Shown: piece after piece, positions 22,683-35,700 of the stretch | Numbering within the stretch: position 1 is the stretch's first letter | Layout: each line of letters begins with the position of its first letter | Source of the DNA: Alnus glutinosa | Lineage: Eukaryota > Streptophyta > Magnoliopsida > Fagales > Betulaceae | Direction of reading: 5' to 3' | NCBI RefSeq assembly: GCF_958979055.1 | Contig: NC_084886.1 | Location: 3,553,001-3,617,000 of the forward strand | DNA length: 64,000 nucleotides | Notes under the pieces: generated by a model | Seen by the model: only the letters and a program-made list of their open reading frames with translations | Told to the model about the DNA's origin: nothing | Databases searched by the model: none | Translations under genes and position numbers: made by a program

Positions 22683-25600
22683 CTCCCCCTCAAGATGAGG
22701 AGTAAATATTATGAAGACTCATCTTGGAGATTAATGAAAGAAAAGAAGAACAACCAAGAGCCTTAGTAAACAAGTCAGCCAATTGATGAGCAGAAGAAAC
22801 ATGAAAAGTGCGGATGATCCCAAGTTGCAATTTCTCTCGAACAATATGACAATCAATGTCTATATGTTTTGTACGCTCATGAAATACAGGATTGGCTGCA
22901 ATGTGTAATGCAGCCTGACTATCACAATAGAGCAAGGCCACTTGAGGAGAAACTAAAAAATCTTGCAACAAAGAACGTAGCCAAACTATTTCACAACAAG
23001 TAGAGGCCATAGCCCTATACTTAGCCTCAGCAGAAGATCTGGAAACTGTGGACTGCTTCTTAGATTTCCAAGAAATCAAAGAGTTGTCAAGAAAGATGCA
23101 AAAACCAGTGACAGAGCGGCGGGTGTCAACACAACCGACCCAATCCGAGTCACAAAAGGCCTTGAGCTGAAGGGAAGACTGAGCAAAAAAGAAAAGTCCT
23201 TGTCCCGGAGAGGCTTTAATGTAACGAAGCACTCTATAAGCAGCAACCAAGTGATTGGATCAAGGTTGAGCCATGAACTGGATGAGGACTTGAACAGCAT
23301 AAGCAATGTCAAGACGTGTGATGGTGAGATATAAGAGACGACCCACAAGACGTCCATAAGAAGAAGGATCATCCAAGAGAGAACCGGATGTTTGAGAGAA
23401 CTTGGCATTCGGTTCCATAAGGAATTTAGCGGGCTTAGAGGCTAGAAAACCAGTGTCTTCCAAAATTTCCAAAGCATATTTCCGTTGACTAAGAGAAATC
23501 CCTTCTTGATTCCGAGCAATCTCTAGACCAAGGAAAAATTTCAAGGGACCAAGATCTTTGAGTTTAAACTTGGCATTAAGAACAGAAATAAGCTGAGAAA
23601 CAGCAACTTGATCATTGCTATCAATTACTATATCATCAACATAAACAAGTAATGCAATAAAAGATGAATCCTGACACCGTGTGAACAAAGTGTAATAAGC
23701 TTTTGATTGAGTGAACTGAAATTCAAGCAAAGCATAAGAGAATTTAGTGAACCATTGGCGAGAGGCTTGCTTAAGACCATATAGAGATTTGTTAAGCTTG
23801 CAGACTTTTGACTCCCCCTTTTTACCAAATCTGGGAGGCATGGTCATATAGACCTCTTCTTGAAGATCACCATGAAGGAAGGCATTGTTCACATCAATCT
23901 GATGAAGATGCCAATTACGGGCTAAAGCAACAACAAGAAGAGTCCTCACTGTGGTAAGCTTGGCAACCGGAGAGAAGGTCTCATAGTAATCAAGACCCTC
24001 ACATTGAGTGTAGCCCTTAGCCACCAATCGTGCTTTATACCGTTCAATAGTACCATCTGATTTGAGTTTAACTTTATAAACCCATTTACATCCAATAGCT
24101 TGCTTGGAAGGAGGAAGATCAACAACAGTCCAGGTGTTGTTCAACTCAAGAGCTTGGATCTCATTGGGCATAGCGTCACGCCATTCAGCATGCTGAACGG
24201 CTTGGTGATAATATGTCGGTTCAACAATGGAAGAAGTGGAAAGACTAAAGTGTTTATGGTTAGAAGAAAGCTTATTATAAGAAATAAATGAAATAATGTC
24301 ATAGAGAATACCTGAAGATGGAGATAACCCTGAAGTAGATCCAGAGGAAGTAGCAAGGTGACAGTGATAGTCTTGAAAGTAACCAGGACGATTTTTAAGC
24401 CTAGAAGATTTTCTAGCTGGTTCAGGAGGATGAGATATAGGAGAAGGAGAAGAAGAAGTAGGAAAAGAAATATTAGGAGGAATAGAAGAAGAAGAAATGT
24501 TAGAAACTAAAGAAGAAGGAGCAAAATCTGAAGAAGGTAAAGGAAGAACAAGATCAGGTGAAGAAAGATGAATAGGTTCTGAATGTGAAAGAGCAAAGGG
24601 AAAAATAGTTTCATGAAATTGGACATCCCTGGAAATGAAAAAGGATTAAGAAATGAGATCATAATGCTTATAGCCTTTAACACCAGCAAGGTAACCAAGA
24701 AAAACACAAGGTTTAGCCCGGGCATCAAATTTGTGTCTAGATCGAGTGAGTGTGTTTGTATAACAAAGACAACCGAAAACTTTTAAATGAGAATATGAAG
24801 GCTGAACTGAAAATAAGACCTCAAATGGAGATTTGTTATGCAAAACAGGAGCTGGAATTCTATTAATCAAATGGACTGCAGTAAGAACACAGTCACTCTA
24901 AAAAAATAAAGGAATGTGAGATTGAAATCTAAGGGACCGAGCAACATTCAGAATGTGTTAATGTTTTCGTTCAACTACTGAATTTTGTTGAGGTGTCTCT
25001 ACACAACTAAGTTGATGTAGAGTTCCTTGAGATGAATAAAATTCAGTCATGTTAAACTCAACACCATTATCAGATCGAATACATTTGATTTTGCTATCAA
25101 ATTGATTTGCAATCATGTAAAAAAAATTATGAATATGAGTTCTAGTTTGAGACTTGTGTTGCATTAAATGAACTCAAGTGAAACAAGAGTGATCATCAAC
25201 AATTGTCAAAAAATAAGCTGAACCATTAACAGATTTAGTGGAAAAAGGACCCCAAATATCACAATGAATTAAGTTAAAAGGATGTTGAGAAATATGATCG
25301 CTATGATGAAAAGGCAATCGATGTTGTTTGGCCAAAGGACAAACGGGACAAGCTTTATTTGAATTATGAATGAAATGAGGCAGTACATGAGAGAGTATCT
25401 TAAGTGGTCTATCAGATAAATGACCTAATCTGTAGTGCCATAGACTGTTATCTACAGAATGATCAATATAGCCAGAAGATACATCATTATTGGATTGAAC
25501 AGAACATGTATTTACAACAGAATTTGACAAATCATGTACTACAGAATCAGACAAAGAAGACTTAACCGAAACTGGTACTTGCAGCAAATGAAACAAGCCT

Positions 25601-27206
25601 CCTTCCTCTTTACCCACTCTAATCGTCCTCCATCTTGTAAGGTGCTGAATAAAACAAAATTGAGACAAAAAAAATAAGACAGCAATGCGTCACTTTTATC
25701 GACTCACTAACAGAGATCAGATTGAAGGAAAAAGAAGGAACACACAGAACATCAGTTAGAACAAATGATTCAGAAATTCGAACTGTGCCTATATGAGTAA
25801 TTGATGCAGATTGATCATTAGGTAAACGAACTATTCGTGAAATAACAGCAGTTATGGTAGTAAACAAAGAAACTGTACATATCATATGATCTGTGGCCCC
25901 AGTATCAATGATCCAAGGAGCATGAATTGAATTTGTAAAAGATGTTTGCTGAAGCAAAGATGTTGAAGAGGCAAACACATAATGTGATTTGTCTACGGAA
26001 GAAAACTAAGAAGTGATTGAAATACTACCTGCCATGTGAGAGATCAGTTGCTCTTGAGAAGAAGTGGAGGACACCTGATTTGCTGCTGAAATGTTTGAAG
26101 AAGAGGCCTCCGAAGAAGATGACTTGAACATGTTCATGAGCTGTTGGCATTGCTCATATGTAATCGGCAATTGAGGTATTTCAGACTTCGTTTCAGAATA
26201 AACTTGATTTGCTACAGAAGATGCATTCTTGCCCTTATTGAATTGAAATCTAGGTGGAAAACCATGGAGCCTATAACATTTCTCCATGGTATGACCTGTG
26301 ATCCCACAATGGGAGCAAACAGGACGGTCCTTGCCTTTGGAATAACCCTTGCCACAATTGGAAGTGGAAGAGTTAGCCTTGGTGAGTAAGGCAGTGGTGT
26401 TAGGATTAAAAGAACTGCTTGAAATCGAAAGACCTTGTTGTCTTTCTTCCTAAAGAACAAGAGAGAACACCTTGTTCATCGGGGGCAGAGGATCCAGCAA
26501 GAGGATTTGACCTCTAATGTGTGAGTAACTCTCATTCAGACCAATGAGAAATTGGTACACATATTGACGCTGGTGCTTGGCTTGTAAAGCCTTCACAGCA
26601 CCGCATGTACAACAGGGCAATGGTTCCTGATGATCAAGTTCATCCCATAAACCCTTCAAAGTAGTGTAATAGGTACTCACCGAATCATTCTCTTGAGAAA
26701 GAGAAGACAGTTTCTGCTGCAATTGAAAAACTCCTGGACCATTAAGATGCGAGAAGCGATCTTAAAGATCCTTCCACATTTCTGCTGTAGAATCAATGTA
26801 GATAATGCTGGCGGCGATCTCTTTCGAGACAGAATTGATCAACCACAACAACACCATATTGTTGCATCGGCACCAAGAAAAATGCAGAGGATCGGATTCA
26901 ACAACATCTGGTTTAGACAAAGATCCGTTCACAAACCCTATCTTATTTTTCGCAGTTAACGCCATGATCATAGCTCGCCTCCATGAGCTGTAGTTGTCAC
27001 CGGTAAGTGATTGCGAAACCAAGACAGCACCGGGACTATCGCCGTGATGGAGAAAAAATGGATTAATATAATCCAATTCTGAGAGAGAAGGATGATTTTC
27101 AATGGAAGTAGAATTCACCATTGATGAATGCTTTCAAAAAAAAAACTTGAGAAAGACAAGAAAAGAAGATTGATGCGGAAATTTTAGAAAATTCGCTTTG
27201 ATACCA

Positions 27207-27464
27207 TGTTAGAAACTGAAGTTTGGGAGAAAATTCTGATTCTCATTCAATGAATAATTTGATACAAGTAATCTGTTCTTATACAAAACAGAGTATAATA
27301 GAAAACTAACTATAACAAGTTAACTAACTATTACAAGTTAACAGAACTAACTACGACTAATTAACAAAAACTAACTAACAGCAATCTAAAAACAATTTTA
27401 CTCGTGCAGTACATGAGCTGGAAATCTCACACGTTTTCTATGCTAAACACATGGATGCTCAATA
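27207..27464 (-). repeat. Right (5') LTR of the copia element
   Basis: This 258-base repeat is the upstream LTR in element orientation and should hold the promoter. The methionine-tRNA primer-binding site adjoins it on the left. Confidence 0.95.
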
Positions 27465-27954
27465 GTACCGATGTCCCACAAGACATGCAAACCCTACTGT
27501 GAAAATGGTTTAATATAAGGATAGGCCATGTAGAATAGAGTTAGGACCATGGGTAATCTATTATTTTTGTATAATACATCAACATGATTTTCTACCTTCC
27601 CACCTGTGCATGATTTTCTTAAAATAGTGTAATACTTTAACAACGCATTTTTAATACATTCCTATAGATGCTTTTGGATCAAAATGAAACTCTGTTCACC
27701 TGCCTTTATAAATTCGCAGTTTTTCATAGCTGTTATTAAAACGGGCTCATTGCATAGGCTATTTACTGATGTTGTTATTACTTATTAAATCACGGACTTA
27801 TGTATTTTTTGTCACTCATAAAAGAATAAATAGAGTAGTTGGTGCTAACAAAACTACATACAAACCAAGGGGAGCCATGGCCCCCCTTGGGTTTTCAATT
27901 TTTATTTTATTTTTTTATTAAATTAAAAACATGTATTTTTAGGATTAAAAATTA

Positions 27955-28664
27955 GGGTTAAATACCTTATTGGTACTTGAGTTTTATGATTTTTTAAATT
28001 TAATACTTGAATTTTCATTTGTTTCATATGTGGTACATAAATTAGGGGTAAAAACTCGTTTAGTACCTCTATTACATTTTTCGTCAAAATATTAACTGCC
28101 CGCCACTTGTCAACCACTGAGGTTGACACGTGGCACTATATATATAATCTTCAAAAATTAATTAATTTTTTTTTAAAAAAAAAAAAAATTGTAAAAAAGA
28201 AAAGAAAGAAGAGGGGTGCTGGCCGGTATGGGGTGGCCGAACCACCACCCAGAAAAAAAATTGATGGGCTTTGTCCCTTGGGCCTTGGGGGTGGCTGAAC
28301 CACCCTCGTGGCCCTTGGGGGTAGTTTGGCCACCTCCAAGAGCCAAAACTCATCATTTATTTTATTATTATTATTTTTTTTTTGTGGTTCGGCCACCCCA
28401 TGGCAAGCCAAGGAGGTGCCCATCCCTTTTCTTTTCTTTTCTTTTTCTTTTTTACAAATTTTTTATTTTTTTAATTAATTTTTAATTTTTGTATATAGTG
28501 CTACGTGTTAACTGCTGATGAGCCGTTGATATTTGGACGAAAAATGTAACAGAGGTATCAAACGGGTTTTTACTCCTAACTCAGATACCATTTTGAAACA
28601 AATGAAATTTAGGTACTAAATTTAAAAAAGTCTAAAACTCAAATACCAATAAAGAATTTAACCC
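27955..28664. mobile_element. MULE-type foldback MITE
   Basis: A 710-base element starts GGGTTAAAT and ends ATTTAACCC. It is flanked by a perfect 9-base target duplication, TAAAAATTA, at 27946-27954 and 28665-28673; duplications of 9 bases are typical of Mutator-like transposons. The arms are over 180 bases long and pair well (for example GTTACATTTTTCGTC near 28080 and GACGAAAAATGTAAC near 28538). The GC-rich core at about 28215-28420 carries GTGGCCGAACCACC and its inverse. It has no transposase. Confidence 0.88.
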
Positions 28665-29007
28665 TAAAAATTAAAATGGACCATTGACAAGTCATGCATA
28701 TTTTGGTCTCTCTGAATAAAAAATATTAATTCTGTCCCTAGCTGTAGGTGTGACCGATGGCACAAGACTATAAGTAGATCTAGTTGTCATTAGGAAGACT
28801 TGAGTTTTGCAGCGTTGTATTCTAAATGGTTGCTTAATGATTTAGCTGTATATAATAATGACAGTGTACAAAAAAGAAGGGAAAATATAGCGATATTGTA
28901 CCTTATGTTTACTTTCCATTGCAATTTGTAAATGATATTGAGGAGTTAGAGGTAATTATCTAAATTGTTTTTAATTAAATAATTTGGGAGCATTACAATA
29001 TATATGT

Positions 29008-29612
29008 TGTTAGGGAAAATATTGGCCTTCTCGACAGCCAGACCTAGCCCGAACACAAGGCCCATTGGGTCCACCCGACCGGGCCATAGCGGTTCAAGAG
29101 AAATTAATATATCCAAGCCCGCTAAGATCATTAAGGCTCAACATGTTTAGCCGACCCGACTATCCGACCTGGGTACCAATTGATACCTATGCCCGCGTAG
29201 ATCTCAGGATTACTTGGGATCTAGGGACTTTGGGCATGAAGCAAATCTAGATCGTGCGCCTGGAGCTTCACTAGTGACGTCACCCATAAAGGATCGTGTA
29301 CCTAGGATAAGCGGTCGTGGACCCGAAATATCCGTGCGCCCGAAGCATCAACTACCGATTCCCGTATATACAGGGAATTGATTAACTGCTCCTCAAACTC
29401 TATAAATACTAGAGACCCTTCGGACATTGAGGTACACTGATTATCTCATTGACATTACTCTGTGCATTTATCCTCAAAACAATACACTTACTTAAGCATC
29501 GGAGCGGGATTGTCGGCATCCCCTGACGCAGCTTTCCCTTGCAAGTACTTGAATAAGGAGTATACGAGCAAATCACTGATCGACACATTACCTACCGGAA
29601 TTTGTCTCAACA
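29008..29612 (+). mobile_element. Solo LTR (Ty3/gypsy-like)
   Basis: A 605-base segment begins TGTTAGGG and ends TCTCAACA. It is flanked by near-identical 5-mers (TATGT and TATCT). It has no partner LTR and no internal coding region. A TATA box (CTATAAATAC, about 29399-29408) precedes an ACTTAAGCATCGG motif (about 29492) of the kind found in the R/U5 part of plant LTRs. It is richer in GC than its flanks. This is most likely the product of recombination between two LTRs. Family assignment is tentative. Confidence 0.65.
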
Positions 29613-30300
29613 TATCTAAACCATAATTTGACTGATTTAACTAAATGAGTCGGATTCATTAACAATAAATCACTAATTTTGTGTTGGGTTCCCAGATTGT
29701 GTAAAAAATTGTCGACTTTAAATGTCACGTTTCAGGTTCGGGTCGCGTCAAATCATGAATATAAAACTATATAGATAAATCTTAATTCAACTAATTTAAT
29801 TAAACGAGTCAAACTTCTTAATCATAAGTTATTAATTTCGTATCGAGTTTGCAAATTGCATAAAAAATTGTCAATCATATTTGCTACCATTTTTTTAAAC
29901 AACCCACTATTAAAAGAAACTTGTAATTATTTTTATTAAATTACTGTTTATTTCTAAATTTTAAACAGATCAAAAATTGATAAAAATGATAATTTAATTA
30001 ATATTTAACACTCTCCTTATAAGTTAAACATTTAATTGAAGGGTTCAAATTCAGAATTTATGTTCTAATACCATATTGACTCACACTCACCACCACTTAT
30101 TTTGAAAATTTAAGCTTAAAAAGAATTGTATTTTTTTTTTCATTTAATTAATATTGTAATAATTTTTAATTAGAGGTACTTGAATTATTTTGTGTATTAG
30201 GAATATATTATTATAATTATTTTGTGTATTAGGAATATAAATTGACCAAATCAATAAATGGATAAGCACCACCGTGTCCCTTTGATAAAAGACTGATGAG
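29613..30300. other. AT-rich intergenic DNA with dispersed repeat traces
   Basis: Two loosely similar units of about 170 bases, at about 29625-29705 and 29780-29880 (AATTTAATTAAACGAGTC, TAAAAAATTGTC), recall the sequence at about 62500-62680. A fragment near 30020-30080 resembles TRIM primer-site regions. Otherwise only AT-rich DNA is present. Confidence 0.4.
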
Positions 30301-30516
30301 GTGTTTCCGCCGCTTGACACCCTGGCAGCATTATTGTTATAGCTAGTCAAGATCATAGAAAAGAGACATTACCGTGGCGCTTTTGCAATATATCTCCGAC
30401 CCCATGGCATGTGATAAGAGGCGAAAGAAGGTTTGGTGACTTGGTCTCTGCTACCTGAAAGACCGCAATCCGTAATTCTTCTACGCTGAAAGAACCAGCG
30501 TGATTTTGAAGGGTAC
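30300..30516 (+). promoter_or_regulatory. Candidate promoter and first leader exon of the peptidase gene
   Basis: GC content rises here after a long AT-rich stretch. A good donor-like site, GAAG/GTACCTCT, lies at about 30512-30520. A matching acceptor in TTTTCCAG at about 32683 leads into the coding exon that starts at 32760. This would give a leader intron of about 2.1 kb containing the palindromic element and a SINE. There is no transcript evidence. Confidence 0.3.
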
Positions 30517-31164
30517 CTCTCAATTTTGCTTTGCAATCAAACTTCGAATATTTTTGTTTTTGTTTTTGCTTATGTTTATCATGTTTTCCTGTTTTGGTGG
30601 AGCAATATAAGTTAGTCAACTCGCTCTGTTTAGATGATGCTATATTCTTCTCCTACTACTATGCTTTTTATGTTTAATCTTTGGAGAGTGATATTCGAGT
30701 ACTGAAGGGAGTTTTGATTGATGGGTTTGAGTTTCTGTTGCTTTTTAAGGAACAAATATCTTGAATCATTGGTAATTGTTCTTGAATGAAGTGTGTGTGT
30801 TCATTTCACAAACGACGAGGACATGTAGCAGAGTTCAATTCAATCAAAATAGAATCTTAAACTAAGGACTTAATAGTTGATAAAGTCATTCAAGTAGATT
30901 TCCTTGGGAGGTCGTTTTTAACAGGTTTTCTTTGGGGGAAGATGCGAAGAATTTGACGTACTATGGTGACTATGTGGTTTGGTTTCTCGCAATCCAAGTA
31001 GTGTTGGCACTTTTGGAGCTCTTGAAGTAGATGGTATTCGTTTTTCTTTATTTCTTTAAAAACGTTGTGTGAAGTTGCAAGCTTTAGCTTCACTCCAGGA
31101 TATGTGATGGGTGAATCTTCATGGGACTTGACTTTTCGCAATTTTTATAAGCATCAATGGAATC

Positions 31165-32051
31165 TGTTACGCTAGTTGACCGCGTGTCGAGGTAACAATT
31201 GGAATTACCTGGACGGAGAGAAGAATTTAGTAAAAGAGCTTGCCGGAGTGGGCCGACTAGGAATAACTCTGATGCATAAGTTAGTATGAATCAAAGGGAA
31301 TAATCACAGGGAAATCAAAGATAGTGTGCAAAGGATGGAGACGAAAGTCCCCTTTTACCTGATGTTTGCCACTCTTTATATTAGATTTTGCCGTAACCGT
31401 CTACCGCGTGTTACGCCTTCATTGGAGACTTCCCTTGTTGCCAATATTCCCTACATCTCACAACTCCTATCATGCGATTGCCTCATATTGGGAATTGTGT
31501 GGATGTTTGCTGACGTGTCAATGGAGGGGATCCAGTGTGTTACCATGCAGCTGTTCTTGGGTCGGTTGGTTGATCGACCCGGTATCGAGTCTATAGGCCA
31601 AACAGTTACCCCCATTCCCTTGTGCAACGTGTGAAGTTGGACAAAGGAAATTGTTTGTTATAGGCCTTTGCATGGTACCACACCGGATTCCCTCCTTCGG
31701 CACGCTTGTATTTATTCTAATGATTCCCAGCGTGAGGCAATCGCATGATAGGAGTTGTGGGATGTAGGGAATATTGGCAACAGGGAAGTCTCCAATGAAG
31801 GCGTAACACGTGGCAGACGGTTACGGCAAAATTTGCTATAAAAAGCAGCAAACATCAGGTAAATGGGAGTTTTCGTCTCATCCTTTGCACAATACCTTTG
31901 GTTTTCGTAAAGTTATTCAATTTGATTCATACTGACTTAAGCATCGGGGCTCTCTCCCGTTGGCTCACTTCGGCAAGCTCTTTTGCTAAGTTCTTCTCTT
32001 ATTGCTGGTACTTTCGATTGTTACCTCGGCACGCGGTCAATTGTTCTAACA
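31165..32051. mobile_element. Palindromic element of two LTR-like arms
   Basis: The element starts TGTTACG and ends CTAACA, with near-identical flanking 5-mers (GAATC and AAATC). About 330 bases at each end are inverted copies of each other: TGACCGCGTGTCGAGGTAAC at the left pairs with GTTACCTCGGCACGCGGTCA at the right, and GGAGACTTCCCTTGTTGCC pairs with GGCAACAGGGAAGTCTCC. Read outward, each arm has a TATA-like box (TATAAAAAGC at about 31837 on the right arm) followed by an ACTTAAGCATCGG-type motif also seen in the solo LTR at 29008-29612. A unique middle of about 200 bases has no clear coding region. It could be two head-to-head LTRs or a foldback transposon that took up LTR sequence. Confidence 0.7.
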
Positions 32052-32354
32052 AAATCAATGTCGAGGTTCCATTTATATGCTTTAGTACTGCCTTACATGA
32101 TTTACTATTTAAAATTTTTTCACATGCATTGCGAATTGCAACTTGTCAAGGCTATCAAGGATGGTATGCACTTGCAGGAAAAGCGGAACAAAATATGATT
32201 CAATGACACTGAGAATATATATATATATATATATATTTTCTCCATTGGGAAATGCTTCAATGGGACCCCATTTTTTGAGCATTAAATTTCTATCCCTTCT
32301 TCAATCTAGTGACAAGGTTGGAGGTTTTTAGCCCTCGTTCTGGTGTTTGTCAAT

Positions 32355-32530
32355 TGGGTTCATTGTCTAGTGTAATGGTAAATGCCCTAGACTGCAAGTG
32401 CAAGTGATGCAGGTTTGAGTCTTGGGAGTGGTTGCTTCTTGCAAAAATTGTCACTGATTGGGAGCATATCGTTTAAAAAATCCTGCTTGGTGGGACCAAC
32501 CCTGGGTACTGGGCATTTATTCTATCTAGC
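32355..32530 (+). mobile_element. tRNA-derived SINE
   Basis: TCTAGTGTAATGGTAAATGC has an A-box-like layout (TAGTGTAATGG), and CAGGTTTGAGTCTTGG about 45 bases later resembles a B box. The unit continues through a tRNA-unrelated body (TGGGACCAACCCTGGGTACTG). A clear poly(A) tail was not seen, so the 3' boundary is approximate. It would lie in the leader intron of the peptidase gene. Confidence 0.5.
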
Positions 32531-32759
32531 AATCTCATTTTAGAGGATTGTGTTTGAATTTATATTCGTTTGGAAGTCTATTTGGCGCAAATTTTGCCTC
32601 TGTTTTTTATAGGAAAGCCAGTGATGGTGCTTTCTTCTTTCATGTTCTTTAAAAGAGATCATAATCTTAGTTGACTTTTCCAGGGGTTGGTGCATACAGA
32701 GGCTTTAGTAACAGTGTTCATAAAAAATAGGGAACTGTATTCGTGTCCAAAACAAGGAT

Positions 32760-35700
32760 ATGGGATCTGAAGGACCAAAGGCGGTCACCATTCATGTAAC
32801 TGGATTTAAGAAGTTCCAAGGGGTTGCTGAAAATCCTACAGAGTCAATTGTTAATAATCTGAAGGATTTTGTTGAAAGGAGAGGATTGCCCCCTGGTGCT
32901 ACTCTTGGAAGTTCTACTGTTATTGAGACAGCTGGAGATGGTGCCCTACCCCTGCTTTACCAGACCTTGGAATCAGGTGTCTCAAGAACTACAAGCAACG
33001 AGCAAGTCGTATGGGTTAGTAATCACTTTCCATTATGCAACTCCTAATGATTTGATAAATTAGTTGCATTTTTTTTTTTTAAAAAAAAAATAATAATAAT
33101 TATGGCATAAATGAGTTTCTTTTGTGCATTGATTTCCGAAGTTAATTTATCTTCTAAGAGCAGCTGTCACGGGGCCTGCAAGTTGGATTTGCTACTTCGG
33201 TAAGACCAAAATCAGGGTAGTGGGACATATTGGTTAAAAAAGAATGTTTAGAAAAGCTCTCAGGATGCCTCAGCAATGGAGTAGTTGTGAGGCTTACCTG
33301 GAAATTTGCATAGATATGGACTAACAAATTGCCTGAAGAAAAATTAGTAGATATGAATTCGTCATTACTCCAATCATTTCAACTCAACTGTATCATAGAG
33401 ATTTGTCTCCAGAAAATCTAGAGTTGTTAACTTAACCATCACCATACATTGCCCTCAATTTAACTATTACTTAATTATTTGATTACTCCACGTTTACTAC
33501 ATTGAATTCGTATATGGTAAAAGACTTGGTAGTTAAGAAAATGGTTTGCATAAATTTTGTCATTTATCAGTTCACGCAATCAGAATGGATGCCCTTAATA
33601 TTTGATTCATTGATAATCAGTATCCTAACCTATAGGAATGACTGGTAATGGAGTGGAAAAGAGGAAGGAAATCTTTCAGAAGTCTAGCATACTTTGGACA
33701 CTGCTGGAAAGAAAGTTTTACCCAGAATTACCACATACCTTTGGTCTTTGATTTTGTTTTTTGTTTGTTAAACCTCAAATCTGCTGAACCTTCTCACAGT
33801 TTAATGCAGCATTTTGATGCCATATCTAGCCACTCCACTACATTTGGATTCAATCGTAGTTGAAGATAGTGGTCACATTGATATTTCACTTGGTGTAACT
33901 TTTCTTTTTCCCTCTCCTTTAAATCATTGCCAGGTTATGTTGCTTTCCTATGGAAATCAAAGCTTTCAACCGTAATTAATATGGTCTTTTATGATAATGT
34001 AGACAATTGCAAAAATAATTTAAAAGATCCATTGTTTCCTGGATTGAACTTTGCTGATTTAAATGACTTTTGTACCTTCTTTGCTTCTTCAGCTACACTT
34101 GGGGGTGAATAGTGGGGCTCTAAAATTTGCCATTGAGAAGCAGGCAGTAAATGAAGCCACTTTCCGTTGTCCAGATGAGTTAGGATGGCAACCTCAGGTA
34201 CATGTGGTTCTTCTTTTATTTTAGAGCTATTCCACTGGTGCCGTTACAGCAAATTATTTTTATTATTTTTATCCTCTATGTTATGTTTTTCTCTTGTATG
34301 TTTCCCCAGCAAGTCCCAATAGTGTCTGAAGATGGAGAAACTTCCCGCGCAAGAGAGGTACTTTATGATCTCCTTCAAATATATGTATCTTGGCATTCAT
34401 TCTTTGTTAGGTAGTATTAATATTGAATGAATTTTTCTAGCGACAACATCGATATGGCATTAGTTCACTGCTTCAATACTGATAGAGGAACTTAAAATGA
34501 TAAATTAAGTTTATGCTGAAAATTGAGCGTTATGCGGGACTATTGAGAGTTAATCCTCCATAAGCAACACTTGGCCTATGTTAGTGCTGGCTTTGCTATT
34601 TTACCTTAGCTATTCAGTATTCACCATTAGATGGGCAACTTGGATTCTTTAATCTCTGTGAAGTTAAAGTAGCTCCAGATAAATGAGAAAGGACTTATGG
34701 CATAATGATACTTGTCATTGGGGTCGGAGGTGTGTGTGGGGTAATGTTGTAATCAAATTGACTAATTTGCTTAACAAAATCATTGAAACAAAGAACAATC
34801 TCTTATCAAAAAAAAATAGTAAGAGAGCACTCTAATACTTGCATATAAACATAAGGGTCATTCACAGCTGCACCGAACTATTGTGTCTGTTTGCAATGAT
34901 CATGGAGATCCTAGAAACTTTTTTAACTTGTCTAACTGACTGACAGAAATTGTAATTTGACTAGACATAAGTTTTGCTGCACTTGGTTTGTTCGCATTCT
35001 ACATGAGAAAATAAAATAAAGAAATGAATAGGAAAGAAAAGAAAGGGAAGGTATTTTGTTTAAAGAGAATATAATGAGATTCTAGTATCTTTTCTTCTTG
35101 ACACCTAACTTTTTTTCTAAAAGCCTGATTGAGAATTGCGTTAAAGAGTTTAAAAAGTACTTTTAGTATATAAAAAGATGTACATAAAATTTAAATAGCA
35201 TTTTTAGACTTTTTTGCTCTAAAAAAAGTCCAAAACTGCGTTTTGAGGGAAGTTTAAAAATGAGGATTTTTCTATAGAGCTTTGAGGCTTTTTCTATAAA
35301 CAAAAGCTCTCTTTTTCAACGCGTACCCATTACAAGGAGGGTTTCAGTGGGGGTATGAGAGAAGAATGTGGCATTTTCCTTGAACTTTCTTCTTTCCTCA
35401 TTAACAAACCTTACACTGGAAAGTTCTCTTCTTTTCTTTTCACAAGAGATGAACCAAATATAGTTTGAGGCAGTTTTTGCAACCCATTGAAGGTGGAGAG
35501 TTGTGACTACCATGGTTTGGTCAGTAGATTGACTGGGTTGATTGACCTCTTTGATGAGTACCAGGGGTAATTGAACCAAGCAATGGGCACCGCTGAATCC
35601 TCTAGGAAGTTTCACTGCCAAACGAGGCACATATAAGTGACTTGCAATGTCATTTCATTTGCGACCTAGATACTAATAATTGGCCTGTCCATAAAATTGT

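Larger units (their letters stand above)
22425..27464 (-). mobile_element. Full-length Ty1/copia LTR retrotransposon, decayed
   Basis: Two direct repeats of 258 bases each lie at 22425-22682 and 27207-27464. They are flanked by a perfect 5-base duplication, GTACC (22420-22424 and 27465-27469). The element reads on the minus strand. A primer-binding site complementary to initiator methionine tRNA lies just inside the right LTR (TGGTATCA on the minus strand, about 27199-27206), and a polypurine tract lies inside the left LTR (about 22683-22698). Order on the minus strand: gag-like region (about 27121-26000), protease and GAG-pre-integrase (about 25978-25400), integrase core (about 25350-24950), reverse transcriptase (about 24171-23260, with LVYVDDIV) and RNase H (about 23250-22690, with CDSDWVGC). 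This gag-integrase-RT order defines copia. The coding region is broken in several places. The LTRs differ at about nine sites, suggesting insertion of the order of one to two million years ago. Confidence 0.97.

Noticed and set aside
34680-34835. A possible SINE in intron 3 of the peptidase gene
   Set aside because: It ends in an A run and has some SINE-like phrases, but no convincing A or B box and no target duplication.
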